Of a DNA stretch of 64,000 bases, positions 8,674 through 17,720 are shown in pieces. The DNA lies in the NCBI RefSeq assembly GCF_003233655.1, contig NZ_CP029833.1, forward strand, positions 480,603 through 544,602. The letters run 5' to 3'. A program made the translations under genes and the position numbers. Each line of letters starts with the position of its first letter. The stretch's first letter is position 1. Below the pieces are notes generated by a model, which had not been told where the DNA came from, made no database searches, and was given only the letters and a program-made list of their open reading frames with translations. This stretch comes from Azospirillum ramasamyi (lineage in GTDB: Bacteria; Pseudomonadota; Alphaproteobacteria; Azospirillales; Azospirillaceae).

Positions 8674-9312
8674 ATGAACATGCATTCCTCTTCCGGGAAG
8701 CCGCAAGGCCCCGATTCTCCCCAAGAGTCGGCTCCTTCGCGCTCCCAGCCCCGCCCGCCCCGATCTCGTTCGCCCGGATCTCGTTCGCCCGGATCTCGTT
8801 CTCTGGGGGGCCGCCTGCTGCGTCCGGTGTGGACGCTGGCGGCAGTGGTCTACTTCCTTCTGGATGCGCTGGCCTACTGGGTGGTGCGGCCGGTCCTGCG
8901 CCGGATCGCGCAGGTCCCGGTCTTCGCACGGCTCAGCCGCTGGGCCGGCGCCTGGATCGCCGGGCTGGGGCCCTACCCGTCGCTGGCGCTCGTCCTGGTG
9001 CCGCTGGCCCTGCTTGAGCCGGCGAAGCTGGTCGGGGCGTGGCTTCTCGCCACCGGGCAGCCGCTGGCCGGCGCCGCCGTGATCGCCGGGACGGAGCTGG
9101 TGAAGATCGTCCTGGTGGAGCGGCTGTTCCACATCACCAAGCCGAAGCTGCTGACCATCGGCTGGTTCGCCCGCGGCTATGGCTGGGTCATCGCCTGGCT
9201 GGACTGGCTGAAGGAGACGGCCCCGTACCGGGCTGCCCGCCGCCTGCTGCGCTGGCTGCGCCGCGTCGCGCGCCGGATCGTCCTGATGGTGCGCCGGGCG
9301 GTGAGGCGGTGA
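8674..9312 (+). CDS. Conserved hypothetical membrane protein
   Basis: A 212-residue protein I do not recognise. The first 45 residues are Ser/Pro/Arg-rich and contain RSRSPGSRSPGSRS, encoded by a 15-bp tandem repeat. Hydrophobic helices follow at about 52-72 (VWTLAAVVYFLLDALAYWVV), 100-125 (SLALVLVPLALLEPAKLVGA) and possibly 128-145. The C-terminal 40 residues are strongly basic (RAARRLLRWLRRVARR), as expected for a cytoplasmic, nucleic-acid- or phospholipid-contacting tail. It is divergent from the MHYT kinase and convergent with cobD. Codon bias fits a real gene. Function unknown. Confidence 0.75.
   Translation: MNMHSSSGKPQGPDSPQESAPSRSQPRPPRSRSPGSRSPGSRSLGGRLLRPVWTLAAVVYFLLDALAYWVVRPVLRRIAQVPVFARLSRWAGAWIAGLGPYPSLALVLVPLALLEPAKLVGAWLLATGQPLAGAAVIAGTELVKIVLVERLFHITKPKLLTIGWFARGYGWVIAWLDWLKETAPYRAARRLLRWLRRVARRIVLMVRRAVRR
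8762..8802. repeat. 15-bp tandem repeat in the 5' end of the membrane-protein gene
   Basis: GATCTCGTTCGCCCG is repeated twice exactly (8762-8776, 8777-8791) and a third time in part (8792-8802). The unit is in frame and encodes RSP/GS repeats. Confidence 0.85.
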
Positions 9313-9326
9313 CGGATCAGGAGCCG

Positions 9327-9365
9327 AGCGGATCAGCCCAGCGGATCAGCCCAGCGGATCAGCCG
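9327..9365. repeat. 13-bp tandem repeat (three copies) spanning the cobD stop codon
   Basis: AGCGGATCAGCCC occurs at 9327 and 9340, with a near copy at 9353. The unit is not a multiple of three; the third copy contains the cobD stop codon (9359-9361, minus strand). Copy-number change in the first two units would leave cobD intact. The core CGGATCAG also occurs, inverted, in the repeat at 22122-22201. Confidence 0.85.
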
Positions 9366-10321
9366 AGCAGCGCCAGCACCAGCGCTCCGCCGACCAGCAG
9401 AACGCAGGCGCGGCGGTAGAGCGCCAGCGCGCGGCCGATGTCGGCCGGGGTCGCGGCGGTGCGGCCGGCGCCGAGCCAGACATCCTCGATGCGGGCGGCG
9501 CCATAGACGCGCGGGCCGCCCAGCCGCAGGTCGAGCGCGCCGGCCATGGCCGCTTCCGGCCAGCCGGCGTTGGGGGAGCGGTGGCGGCGGGCGTCCTGCC
9601 GCACGGACCGCCAGGCCTGCCGAGGGTCGGCCCCCTTCATCATCCAGGCCGCGCCGACCAGCAATAGGGCGGTCAGGCGGGAGCCCGGCAAATTGACCAG
9701 ATCGTCGAGCCGGGCCGCCGCCCAGCCGAAGGCCTCGTGCCGCGGCGTGCGGTGGCCGATCATGCTGTCGGCGGTGTTGATCGCCTTGTAGAGCGCCAGC
9801 CCCGGCAGGCCCCCCACCAGCAGCCAGAAGGCCGGCGCCACCACACCGTCGGAAAAGTTCTCCGCGAGGCTTTCGATGGCGGCGCGGGCGACGGCCGGTT
9901 CGTCCAGCGTGGCGGGGTTGCGGCCGACGATCATCGACACCGCCTTGCGCGCGCCCTCCAGCCCGCCGGTGCGGAAGCCCCCGGCGACCGCCGCCACATG
10001 GTCGTGCAGGCTGCGCTGGGCCAGCAGGGTGGAGGCGAGCGCCGCCTCGATCAGCCAGCCGAAGGGCAGCAGCCGGCAGGCCCAGGCCACCGCCACCGCC
10101 ACGCCGCCCACCGTCAGCAGCAGCACCGCCAGCGCCAGCACGCCGAACGCCTTGCGCCGTCCGAAACCGTCGTCCTCGCGGTTGAGCGCGGCGTCGAGCT
10201 GCGCGATAAGCGCACCGATCCACACCACCGGATGGCGGATGCGGGTATAGAGTGGGTCCGGATAGCCGGCCACCGCCTCGATCACGAGCGCGGCGGCGAG
10301 CAGGAAGGGATGAAGCGGCAC
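9359..10321 (-). CDS. cobD: Adenosylcobinamide-phosphate synthase CobD/CbiB
   Basis: An integral membrane enzyme of 320 residues that attaches the aminopropanol phosphate arm to adenosylcobyric acid in cobalamin synthesis. It has the family signature around residues 120-160 (SMIVGRNPATLDEPAVARA then ESLAENFSDGVVAP) and four or five hydrophobic segments, including about 55-85 and the C-terminus. The start is a GTG at 10321. It is transcribed divergently from cobC, whose product makes the aminopropanol phosphate used by CobD, so the two genes act in consecutive steps. The 68-bp divergent gap holds a 10-bp palindrome GGAACGTTCC (10326-10335). I see no cobalamin riboswitch. Naming follows the Pseudomonas denitrificans convention, in which cobD equals cbiB. 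Confidence 0.95.
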   Translation of the reverse strand: MPLHPFLLAAALVIEAVAGYPDPLYTRIRHPVVWIGALIAQLDAALNREDDGFGRRKAFGVLALAVLLLTVGGVAVAVAWACRLLPFGWLIEAALASTLLAQRSLHDHVAAVAGGFRTGGLEGARKAVSMIVGRNPATLDEPAVARAAIESLAENFSDGVVAPAFWLLVGGLPGLALYKAINTADSMIGHRTPRHEAFGWAAARLDDLVNLPGSRLTALLLVGAAWMMKGADPRQAWRSVRQDARRHRSPNAGWPEAAMAGALDLRLGGPRVYGAARIEDVWLGAGRTAATPADIGRALALYRRACVLLVGGALVLALLG

Positions 10322-10389
10322 GGGCGGAACGTTCCAACGGATGGGGCGGCCGGCGGGCCGCGCTAGGATGGACGCAAGGAGGCGCGATC

Positions 10390-11523
10390 ATGGCCGAAGA
10401 CGGCACGGCGACCAAGCCGCGCGTGACGGGTGGGGGCGTGGCGGATGGCGGCGGGCTGCTGCATGGCGGCGACCTGGACGGCGCCCGCGCCGCCTTTCCC
10501 GAGGCGCCCGAGCCCTGGGTCGACCTGTCCACCGGCATCAACCCCTGGCCCTACCCGCTGCCCCCGGTCCCGCCGCAGGCCTGGACCCGGCTGCCCGGCC
10601 GGGCGGAGGAGGCGGCGCTGCGCACCGCCGCCGCCGCCTGCTACGGCGCGCCGTCGGCGGAGCTGGTGGCCGCCGCTTCCGGCTCGCAGGCGCTGATCCA
10701 GCTTCTGCCGCGCCTGCGGCCGCCCGGCCGGGTGGCGGTCGTGGAGCCGACCTATGCCGAGCATGCCCGCTGCTGGAGGCTGGCCGGCCATGAGGTGCGC
10801 GGGGTGGATGGCGCGGACCGGGCGGGCGCTCCCGCCGTCGATATTCCGGCGTCGGATGTTCTGGTCCTGGTCAACCCCAACAACCCCGACGGCCGCCTCC
10901 TGCCGCCCGAAAGGCTGCTGCATCTGGCGCAGGCGCAGGCGGCGCGCGGCGGCTGGCTGGTGGTGGACGAGGCCTTCGCCGACATGGAGCCGGAACAGAG
11001 CGTCGTCCGTTTCGCCGGCCGGCCGGGATTGGTGGTCCTGCGCTCCTTCGGGAAGTTCTTCGGGCTTGCGGGCTTGCGGCTGGGGATCGCGCTGGCGCCG
11101 GCCGGGCTGGCGGCGGCGTTGCGCGACGCGGTCGGCCCCTGGGCGGTGTCCGGCCCCGGCCTGTCCATCGCCACGGCGGCGCTCGGCGACGGCGACTGGA
11201 TCGCCGGGACGCGCGGCAGGCTGGACGAAGCGATGGCGCGGCTGCGCCGCCTGCTGTCCGGCGCCGGCCTGACGGTGGTCGGCGGCACCGCGCTGTTCTG
11301 CCTCGTCGAGGATCGGCGGGCGCCCGGCCTCTATCGCGCGCTGGGGGAGGCCGGAATCCTGGTGCGCCGGTTCGAAGGGCGGCCGGATTGGCTGCGCTTC
11401 GGCCTGCCCGGCCCGGAGGAGGCTTGGCAGCGACTTAGCGTCGCACTCGACAGCCGCGGAGCCTGGGAGCAAGGCGGGGACAAGGTTGGGACGGTGCAAC
11501 CAAGCAAAAAGTCAGCATCTTGA
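10390..11523 (+). CDS. cobC: Threonine-phosphate decarboxylase CobC
   Basis: A class I/II aminotransferase-fold PLP enzyme (377 residues) related to histidinol-phosphate aminotransferase. It decarboxylates L-threonine-O-3-phosphate to aminopropanol phosphate for the lower arm of cobalamin. The N-terminal signature HGGDLDGARAAFP and DLSTGINPWPYP are typical of CobC. The PLP-binding Lys lies in RSFGKFFGLAGLRLG, and the cofactor-contacting VNPNNPDGR and DEAFADM motifs are present. AGGAGG at 10378-10383 fixes the ATG at 10390. It is divergent from cobD. The last 20 residues after SRGAWEQ look like a non-conserved tail. Confidence 0.93.
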   Translation: MAEDGTATKPRVTGGGVADGGGLLHGGDLDGARAAFPEAPEPWVDLSTGINPWPYPLPPVPPQAWTRLPGRAEEAALRTAAAACYGAPSAELVAAASGSQALIQLLPRLRPPGRVAVVEPTYAEHARCWRLAGHEVRGVDGADRAGAPAVDIPASDVLVLVNPNNPDGRLLPPERLLHLAQAQAARGGWLVVDEAFADMEPEQSVVRFAGRPGLVVLRSFGKFFGLAGLRLGIALAPAGLAAALRDAVGPWAVSGPGLSIATAALGDGDWIAGTRGRLDEAMARLRRLLSGAGLTVVGGTALFCLVEDRRAPGLYRALGEAGILVRRFEGRPDWLRFGLPGPEEAWQRLSVALDSRGAWEQGGDKVGTVQPSKKSAS

Positions 11524-11641
11524 ACAATCGATAAAAATTTTATAAGCTCAACTGTTTTTAGAAGTCTGCCCGGATCACCTCGACCCCTTGGGGTCGTTCC
11601 GGCATTGCGGGGAAATAAAATTCTATGGGACACTTTGTGCC

Positions 11642-13246
11642 ATGCTGGTTTCTGATAGCATGGCAATGATTTCCGACCGTGACGTGCAGGGGGTGCGGGG
11701 CTCCGCATGGTCGGCCTACGACTGCTTGCCGGTCGGGGTTTGCATCGTCACGGCATCGGGGATGATCCGCTACGCCAACCCCGCGCTGCATGGGCTGCTC
11801 GCCTGCGAAACGGGCGGGCTGGCGGGGCGGACCCTGTGCGAGTTCGATCTGGACCGCGGCCTGCCGCGGGCGTGGCCGGTGCGGCGGGCCGACGGCGCCG
11901 CCCGCTGGGTGACGGTGGCGGAGACGCCCTTGCCGGTGGACACCGACGACGCCGGCCAGGGGGCGGATGCGCTGCGGATGCTGACGGTGACGGATGTCGG
12001 CGCCCTCTGCCGGCAGGCGAAGGGGGCCGGCGCCCCCTGCGGCACCGGACCCGCCGGGATGCCGATGGTCGACGCCTTGCTCGAAGCGGTTCCGGTGCCG
12101 CTTTTCGTCAAGGAGGCCGATGGCCGCTACAGCGCGCTCGGCGACGCCTTCCCGCGCCCCGCCGGCATCGACAGGCCGGGCATGACGGGGGGGAATGCCG
12201 GCAGGGACGGGGCCGTATCGGAGTGGGAGGGCAGCATCCGCGTCGAGGCGCCGTTCTGCACGGCGGAGGGCGCGATGCGCATGGCCAGCCTGATCCGGGC
12301 CGCCTTCGGCGAACGGGCCGGCAATCCGACGGGCATCGCCGGCGCCATCCACGAACCGGAGGAAACCCGCCCGCAAGAGGAGAGGCTGGAAGCGATCCTG
12401 GAGCAGAGCCCGGTCGGCGTTTCCGTCTCCCGCCGCGACGACGGGCGGATCATCTTCGTCAACACCCGCTTCGCCGAACTGATCGGCCTGCCGCGGGAAA
12501 AGCTGATCGGCAGCCGCGCCCGCGACTATTACCTGGACAGCCACCAGCGCCTGCGCGTCCTGGAACGCCTGCGCGGCGGCGGCGGGGTCACCAACATGGA
12601 GGTCCAGTTCAAGCGGGCCGACGGGTCGCCCTTCTGGACGTTGTTCACCGTCAATCAGGCGGTGATCCAGGGCGTGCCGGTCAATCTGGCCTGGATCTAC
12701 GACTACACCGAACGCCGCAGCATGGAGGAGGCGCTGCGCGACATGGCGTCGCGCGATCCGCTGACCGGCATCTACAACCGCCGCTCCTTCATGGAGCTGG
12801 CCCGCTCCCAGCTGGCCCGCGCCCACCGCTTTCACGAGCCGCTGTCGGTCTTCGTGCTGGACGTCGACCATTTCAAGCGGATCAACGACACCTTCGGCCA
12901 TGCCACCGGCGACGACGCGCTGCGCATGGTCGCCGCCGGATGTCAGGCGATCCTGCGGGAATACGACCTGCTGGGCCGGCTGGGCGGGGAGGAGTTCGTG
13001 GTGGTGCTGCCCGGCGCCACCGCCGATGAAAGCCGCGTGGTGGCCGAACGGGTGCGCCGTCACCTCGCCCGCATGCCGATCGAGGCGCCGGACGGCACCT
13101 TCCGTCTGACCGCCAGCATCGGCATCGCCGGGCTGGAGGGCGCCACCGACACGCTGGAGCGGGCGATCCACCGCGCCGACCTCGCGCTCTACCGGGCGAA
13201 GCATCTCGGCCGCAACCGGGTGGCGGTGTTCGAGCCGGGAATGTAG
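11642..13246 (+). CDS. PAS-domain diguanylate cyclase (GGDEF)
   Basis: A 534-residue soluble c-di-GMP synthase. A degenerate N-terminal PAS domain (about 15-110; YDCLPVGVCIVTASGMIRYAN), a poorly conserved second sensory segment (about 140-225), a clear PAS/LOV-like domain (about 250-365; ILEQSPVGVSVSRRDDGRII) and a GGDEF domain (about 370-534) follow in order. The active-site motif is GGEEF and the RxxD product-inhibition site is intact as REYD five residues before it, so an active, feedback-inhibited enzyme is expected. No EAL domain and no transmembrane helix are present. ATG 11642 is the first ATG in frame; 11660 and 11666 are alternatives. The preceding 118-bp gap is AT-rich and holds a 16-bp inverted repeat (11581-11596). 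Confidence 0.92.
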   Translation: MLVSDSMAMISDRDVQGVRGSAWSAYDCLPVGVCIVTASGMIRYANPALHGLLACETGGLAGRTLCEFDLDRGLPRAWPVRRADGAARWVTVAETPLPVDTDDAGQGADALRMLTVTDVGALCRQAKGAGAPCGTGPAGMPMVDALLEAVPVPLFVKEADGRYSALGDAFPRPAGIDRPGMTGGNAGRDGAVSEWEGSIRVEAPFCTAEGAMRMASLIRAAFGERAGNPTGIAGAIHEPEETRPQEERLEAILEQSPVGVSVSRRDDGRIIFVNTRFAELIGLPREKLIGSRARDYYLDSHQRLRVLERLRGGGGVTNMEVQFKRADGSPFWTLFTVNQAVIQGVPVNLAWIYDYTERRSMEEALRDMASRDPLTGIYNRRSFMELARSQLARAHRFHEPLSVFVLDVDHFKRINDTFGHATGDDALRMVAAGCQAILREYDLLGRLGGEEFVVVLPGATADESRVVAERVRRHLARMPIEAPDGTFRLTASIGIAGLEGATDTLERAIHRADLALYRAKHLGRNRVAVFEPGM

Positions 13247-13270
13247 GGGCTGGTCCGGTGGGTGCCGGGC

Positions 13271-14173
13271 CTATGCCCGGTCCAGATTGACGATTCCCAC
13301 CACCCGGTTGCCGGTGCCGACGAAGGTCAGCTGGTCGAACCCGACCATGCGGGCCAGTGCGATGCCGCGGCCATGGGTGGCGTGCGATTGGGAGGCATCG
13401 ACCGACAGATAGCGTTTGAAGTCGAAGCCCGGCCCCATGTCGGTGACGGTGAAGATGACGCGGCTGTCGCTGCGCTCCACATGCAGGGTGGCGTATTTGT
13501 CGCGGTGCTCGGACGACGCCAGCCGGGCTTCGATCTCGTGGGCCAGCATGCCGCTGGCCTTCAGCCGTCCCTTCGCCTCGAACCCGATGCCGAGGTTGCC
13601 GTGCTCCACCGCGTTGACCAGGATTTCCGACAGGCCGAAGGTCAGGCAGTGCCCGGTGGAGGCGACCGACGACAGGGCGATGGCGAGGTTCTGCGCCTCC
13701 TGCGGGGTGCGGAAGCGGAAATGCGCGTCGCGCAGCAGCGCGATGGCGTCGGAGCGGGAGCGCAGGTCGCCCTGCAGGCTCCTCAGCCGGCCGGTCGTCT
13801 CCTCCGCCGCGCGGACGACGGAACGCAGCAGCGCACCGTCATAGGGCTTTATCAGGTAATAGAACACCCCGGCGCGGATCGCCGCCGCGATCTCCGCGCT
13901 GCTGTCGGAGAGGGTCTGCACGATGACGGGGATGCCCGCCAGTTCCGGCACGCCCTTCATCCGTTGGTACAGCATGAGCCCGTCGCCGTCGGCAAGGCGG
14001 CGGTCGAGCAGCACCACGTGGATCGCCGTCCCGTTGGCCGACAGGATCTCCCAGGCTTGCGCCATGGTCCCCGCCTCCAGCGTCCGGTAGCCGATGCGGG
14101 ACAGATACCCGGCGACGATGGCGCGGGTCATTTCCTCGTCATCGACGACCAGTGCGGTGACGGCATCGGCCAT
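13271..14173 (-). CDS. Response regulator with receiver plus serine-kinase-type ATPase domain
   Basis: A 300-residue protein with a CheY-like receiver (about 1-125; VVDDEE acidic pocket, phospho-Asp in HVVLLDRRLADG, and Lys in YLIKPYD) followed by a short coiled linker and an HATPase_c_2 domain of the RsbW/anti-sigma type (about 170-295; SEILVNAVEHGNLGIG is the N-box and TDMGPGFDF the G-box). Such proteins switch an ATPase, often acting on an anti-anti-sigma factor, by receiver phosphorylation. No STAS-domain partner lies nearby. It is in the same orientation as the dCache hybrid kinase upstream (133-bp gap), which is a plausible phosphodonor. The ATG at 14173 places the receiver at the N-terminus. 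Confidence 0.88.
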   Translation of the reverse strand: MADAVTALVVDDEEMTRAIVAGYLSRIGYRTLEAGTMAQAWEILSANGTAIHVVLLDRRLADGDGLMLYQRMKGVPELAGIPVIVQTLSDSSAEIAAAIRAGVFYYLIKPYDGALLRSVVRAAEETTGRLRSLQGDLRSRSDAIALLRDAHFRFRTPQEAQNLAIALSSVASTGHCLTFGLSEILVNAVEHGNLGIGFEAKGRLKASGMLAHEIEARLASSEHRDKYATLHVERSDSRVIFTVTDMGPGFDFKRYLSVDASQSHATHGRGIALARMVGFDQLTFVGTGNRVVGIVNLDRA

Positions 14174-14306
14174 GGTCGGCGTGGCTCCAGTGGTTCGCGG
14201 CGGGGAGGGGGGCGGAATCCGCCATGTTTTACCGAAACCACACCTGCTGCACAATCACCGGCGGCATTGCGCCGCAGTATGAAGCGCGAGCCGTGTGGAG
14301 CGCGTT

Positions 14307-17300
14307 TCAGCCGACGGGTGTCTCCAGCGCCGCCGCCGACCGACGGGCAGCCTCCAGCTCCGCGGCGACGCGGGCCCCGGCGGCGGGGGTCAGCGCGTCC
14401 CGGTCCCGGCGGCGGGCGGCGCTGACCAGATGATGGGCGGTGGCGGCCAGCCGGTCGAAGCCGACATTGGCGGCGGAGCCCTTCAGGATGTGCGCCTCCC
14501 GCTCGATGCCGGCGCAGTCGCCGCGGTCGATGGCGCCGCGCAGCAGGTCTAGATGCATGGGGCTGTCGCTGAAGAAGGTTTCCAGCAGCAGGGCGAAGCC
14601 GTCCGCGCCCAGGGAGTCGCGCAATTCCCCGATCTTCTCCACGTTGACGGCGGGCGGTTCCGGTTCGGCCGGCGGAGAGGGGGGCGGGCCGGCTGGACCG
14701 CCTCCGGGGCCGCCATCCTCCCCGCCGGCCGGCTTCGCGAAGCGGGTGATGGTGTCCAGCAGCTTGCGGGCATTGATCGGCTTGGACAGATAGTCGTCCA
14801 TGCCGGCCTCCAGGCAGATGGCGGCGTCGCCCTGCATGGCGTTGGCGGTCAGCGCCACGATGGGGATGCGCATGGCCGCGCCGGACAGCCGGCGGATGCG
14901 CCGTGTCGCCTCCAGCCCGTCCATCACCGGCATCTGGACGTCCATCAGCACCAGATCGTAGCGGCGGGCCTCCACCGCCTCCACCGCCTCCTCGCCGTTG
15001 GACACCGCCTCCGCGCTGTGGCCGGCACGGCGCAGCAGCGCCAGCGTCAGCTGCTGGTTGACCGGATTGTCCTCCGCCACCAGCACGCGGACCCGCGGCT
15101 TGCCGTCGGGCGGAGCCGCCGGACCGGCGGGGGGCCGCACGGGGAGGGGGATGACGTTGCCGGTCCGCGCGGGTGCCGGCCAGTCAGCGGGCGCCGCCGA
15201 GGATTCCGGTCCCGATTGCGGTTCCAGCAGGCGGGCAAGGCAATGGCACAGCGTGCTGAAGCGGATCGGCTTCGGCAGATGGGTATCGACCGGCGCCCTC
15301 TCCGGTTCCTGCCCCTCCAGCCTGTGGGACGAGGCCAGCGCCAGACGGATCCCGGCCAGCGCGGGATTGGCGCGGATGCGCCGCGCCACCTCCGGCCCGG
15401 TCAGCCCCGGCATGCGGTGGTCGAGGATGGCGGCGTCGAACGGACGGCCCTCGCGGACGGCGGCGGCCAGCCGGTCCAGCGCCTCCTCGCCGTTCTCCGC
15501 CGTCTCGGTCACGATGCCGAAGCCGTCCAGTTGCCGGGTCAGCAGGTCGCGGTTGACCGCGATGTCGTCGACCAGCAGCAGGCGGCGGCCGGCCCAGTTG
15601 CCGGCGGGAGCCGGCGGGTGGGCGCTGCCGGCGCCGCGCTTCAGCGGGATCGACACCCAGAACGTGCTTCCGGCGCCCGGCTGGCTCTCCACCCCGATGC
15701 GGCCGCCCATCAGCTCCGCCAGCCGCTTGCAGATCGCCAGACCCAGGCCGGTGCCGCCATGGCGCCGCGCGGGGGACGAATCGACCTGGGTGAACATGGC
15801 GAACAGGCGGGGGCGTTCCTCCTCGGGGATGCCGATGCCGGTGTCGCGCACTTCGAAGCGGACGCGGACGCCGTCCCCCGCCGGCTGGCCGGGATCGGCC
15901 GGCTCCTCGCTCAGCAGGATGGTGACGCTGCCGCTGTCGGTGAACTTCACCGCGTTGCCGGCGAGGTTCAGCAGGATCTGGCGCAGCCGCCCGGCATCGC
16001 CCAGCAAGGCGCCGCGCAGGTTGGGCGGCACGAAGCTGGCAAGGTCCAGCCCCTTGGCCGCCGCGCGCGGGGCCAGGATTTCCGCCACGCTTTCGACCAT
16101 CGGCACCAGTTCGAACTCACCGACCTCCAGATCCAGGCGGCCGGCGTCGATCTTCGAGAAATCCAGGATGTCGTTGATGACGACCAGCAGCGATTCGGCG
16201 GAATCGCGGATGGTTTCGGCATAGGTGCGCTGCTCCGCCTCCATCGGCGTGTCGAGCAGCAGCCCGGCCATGCCGATCACCCCGTTCATCGGCGTGCGGA
16301 TCTCGTGGCTCATCGTCGCGAGGAATTCCATCTTGATGCGCTGTCCGTCCTCCGCCCGCTCCTTGGCGTCGCGCAGCGTGTGCTCCAGCCGCTTCGCCTC
16401 CGTCAGGTCGCGCAGGATGGCGGCGAAGAGCGGCCCGGCCGCGGTCTTCACCAGCGCCATGGAATAGGCCAGCGGGAAGCTCTCCTCGCCGTCCGCCGCC
16501 GGCCTGATCGCCGCGGTTTCTCCGCGGGTGGCGGTGTCCATCGGACGGCGGCCGCGCGCGATCTCCAACAGGATGCGGGCGGCGGCCTCGCGCTTGTCGG
16601 CGGGCAGCAGCTCCGTCACCGGCCGGCCGACCAGCCCGCCCGGCGCGCAGCGGAAGATGGCGTGGGCGGCCGGATTGGCGGCTTCGATCACCCCGTCGGG
16701 CCGGGCGGTGACGATGCCTTCCGCCGCGGTGTCGACGATGGCGGACAGGCGGGCGTTCGCCGCCTCCAACTCCTCGTCCTGGCGGCGCTGGGCGGCGAGC
16801 GACCGCGCCAGCAGCAGGCCGAACAGCCCGAGCAGCAGGATCATGCCGCCCGAGAGCAGGGCCGCCATCCGCAGATTGTGGCGCCATACGGCAAGCACGG
16901 CGTCCTGCCGCACGCTGACCGTCAGCACCAGCGGCCAGACCGGGGTCGTCCGGTAGGCGACGATGCGCGTGTCGGGACCGGCGCCGATATCGGTGCCGGA
17001 GTGGCTGAACACGCCGTATTCGGCCTGGGGCAGGCGCTGGCGGAACAGCGGCGTCTCGGAGAAGGAGTGGCCGATCTCCTCCCCCGCCTGCGGCTGGACG
17101 GTCAGCAGCGTGCCGTCATACCGGTAGAGCGCGATGCGGTCGCCCACCGCGGCGTCGTCGCCGCCCTGGACCGCACGGTACAGGCCCTGGAAATAGTCGG
17201 GATTGACGGTGGCGACGACCACCGCATGCAGCATGCCGTCCGCATCGCGCAGCGCGCGGCTCATCGGCAGCAGCCAGCGCCCGGACCGCTCCCCTCCGGC

Positions 17301-17720
17301 AGCGCGGTCGAGCAGGCCGCGGCCCGGCCGCGGGTCGCCGATCACCAGCCCCCTGTTCTGGCCGGCGGCCTGCTGGCGGAAGGCGTCCAGCTCCGTCAGA
17401 TAGGCGTCGGCGGGATGCGCCCCCTCGGTCGTGGCGAGGATGCGGCCGGTGCGGTCGAGCAGGGTCAGGCCCCGCAGATGCGGCGACCGCCGCAGCCGGT
17501 CGGTCAGGAGCGCGGACAGGTCGGGACCGGTCCGGCCGTCCTCGCCCGTCCAGCTGGCGTCGGACAGTGAATCGACGATGGCCGACAGCGTGACGTCGAC
17601 CGACTGCACCGTGCGGGTGGTCGACACCTCCAGCGCCGCGGCAAGGCTGGCGAGATTGATCTCCGCGGTGTCGAGCGCCGCCTCGCGCGCGGCGATCAGC
17701 TGTTGCCCCTGATTGACCAA
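14307..17720 (-). CDS. dCache-PAS hybrid histidine kinase with two receivers and HPt domain
   Basis: A complete phosphorelay in one polypeptide, at least 1137 residues. In order: periplasmic dCache-like sensor (about 30-270), transmembrane helix (about 282-304), PAS (about 322-440), HisKA with His in MSHEIRTPMNG (about 475), HATPase (NLAGNAVKFT; DTGIGIPEEERPRLF), receiver 1 (phospho-Asp in AAILDHRMPG), receiver 2 (LVLMDVQMPVMDG) and an HPt domain with His in AHILKGSAANVGF. The coordinate given is the first conventional start, a TTG, but this cuts off an obvious first membrane helix (GGIIAFALLAVFALL) encoded in the same frame back to a stop at 17832-17834. No ATG, GTG or other TTG lies there; a CTG at 17813 is the best candidate. 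It is divergent from a lone solute-binding protein. Confidence 0.9.
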   Translation of the reverse strand: MVNQGQQLIAAREAALDTAEINLASLAAALEVSTTRTVQSVDVTLSAIVDSLSDASWTGEDGRTGPDLSALLTDRLRRSPHLRGLTLLDRTGRILATTEGAHPADAYLTELDAFRQQAAGQNRGLVIGDPRPGRGLLDRAAGGERSGRWLLPMSRALRDADGMLHAVVVATVNPDYFQGLYRAVQGGDDAAVGDRIALYRYDGTLLTVQPQAGEEIGHSFSETPLFRQRLPQAEYGVFSHSGTDIGAGPDTRIVAYRTTPVWPLVLTVSVRQDAVLAVWRHNLRMAALLSGGMILLLGLFGLLLARSLAAQRRQDEELEAANARLSAIVDTAAEGIVTARPDGVIEAANPAAHAIFRCAPGGLVGRPVTELLPADKREAAARILLEIARGRRPMDTATRGETAAIRPAADGEESFPLAYSMALVKTAAGPLFAAILRDLTEAKRLEHTLRDAKERAEDGQRIKMEFLATMSHEIRTPMNGVIGMAGLLLDTPMEAEQRTYAETIRDSAESLLVVINDILDFSKIDAGRLDLEVGEFELVPMVESVAEILAPRAAAKGLDLASFVPPNLRGALLGDAGRLRQILLNLAGNAVKFTDSGSVTILLSEEPADPGQPAGDGVRVRFEVRDTGIGIPEEERPRLFAMFTQVDSSPARRHGGTGLGLAICKRLAELMGGRIGVESQPGAGSTFWVSIPLKRGAGSAHPPAPAGNWAGRRLLLVDDIAVNRDLLTRQLDGFGIVTETAENGEEALDRLAAAVREGRPFDAAILDHRMPGLTGPEVARRIRANPALAGIRLALASSHRLEGQEPERAPVDTHLPKPIRFSTLCHCLARLLEPQSGPESSAAPADWPAPARTGNVIPLPVRPPAGPAAPPDGKPRVRVLVAEDNPVNQQLTLALLRRAGHSAEAVSNGEEAVEAVEARRYDLVLMDVQMPVMDGLEATRRIRRLSGAAMRIPIVALTANAMQGDAAICLEAGMDDYLSKPINARKLLDTITRFAKPAGGEDGGPGGGPAGPPPSPPAEPEPPAVNVEKIGELRDSLGADGFALLLETFFSDSPMHLDLLRGAIDRGDCAGIEREAHILKGSAANVGFDRLAATAHHLVSAARRRDRDALTPAAGARVAAELEAARRSAAALETPVG

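Noticed and set aside
10322..10389. Cobalamin riboswitch between cobD and cobC
   Set aside because: The gap is only 68 bases and lacks the B12-box; it is too short for the aptamer.
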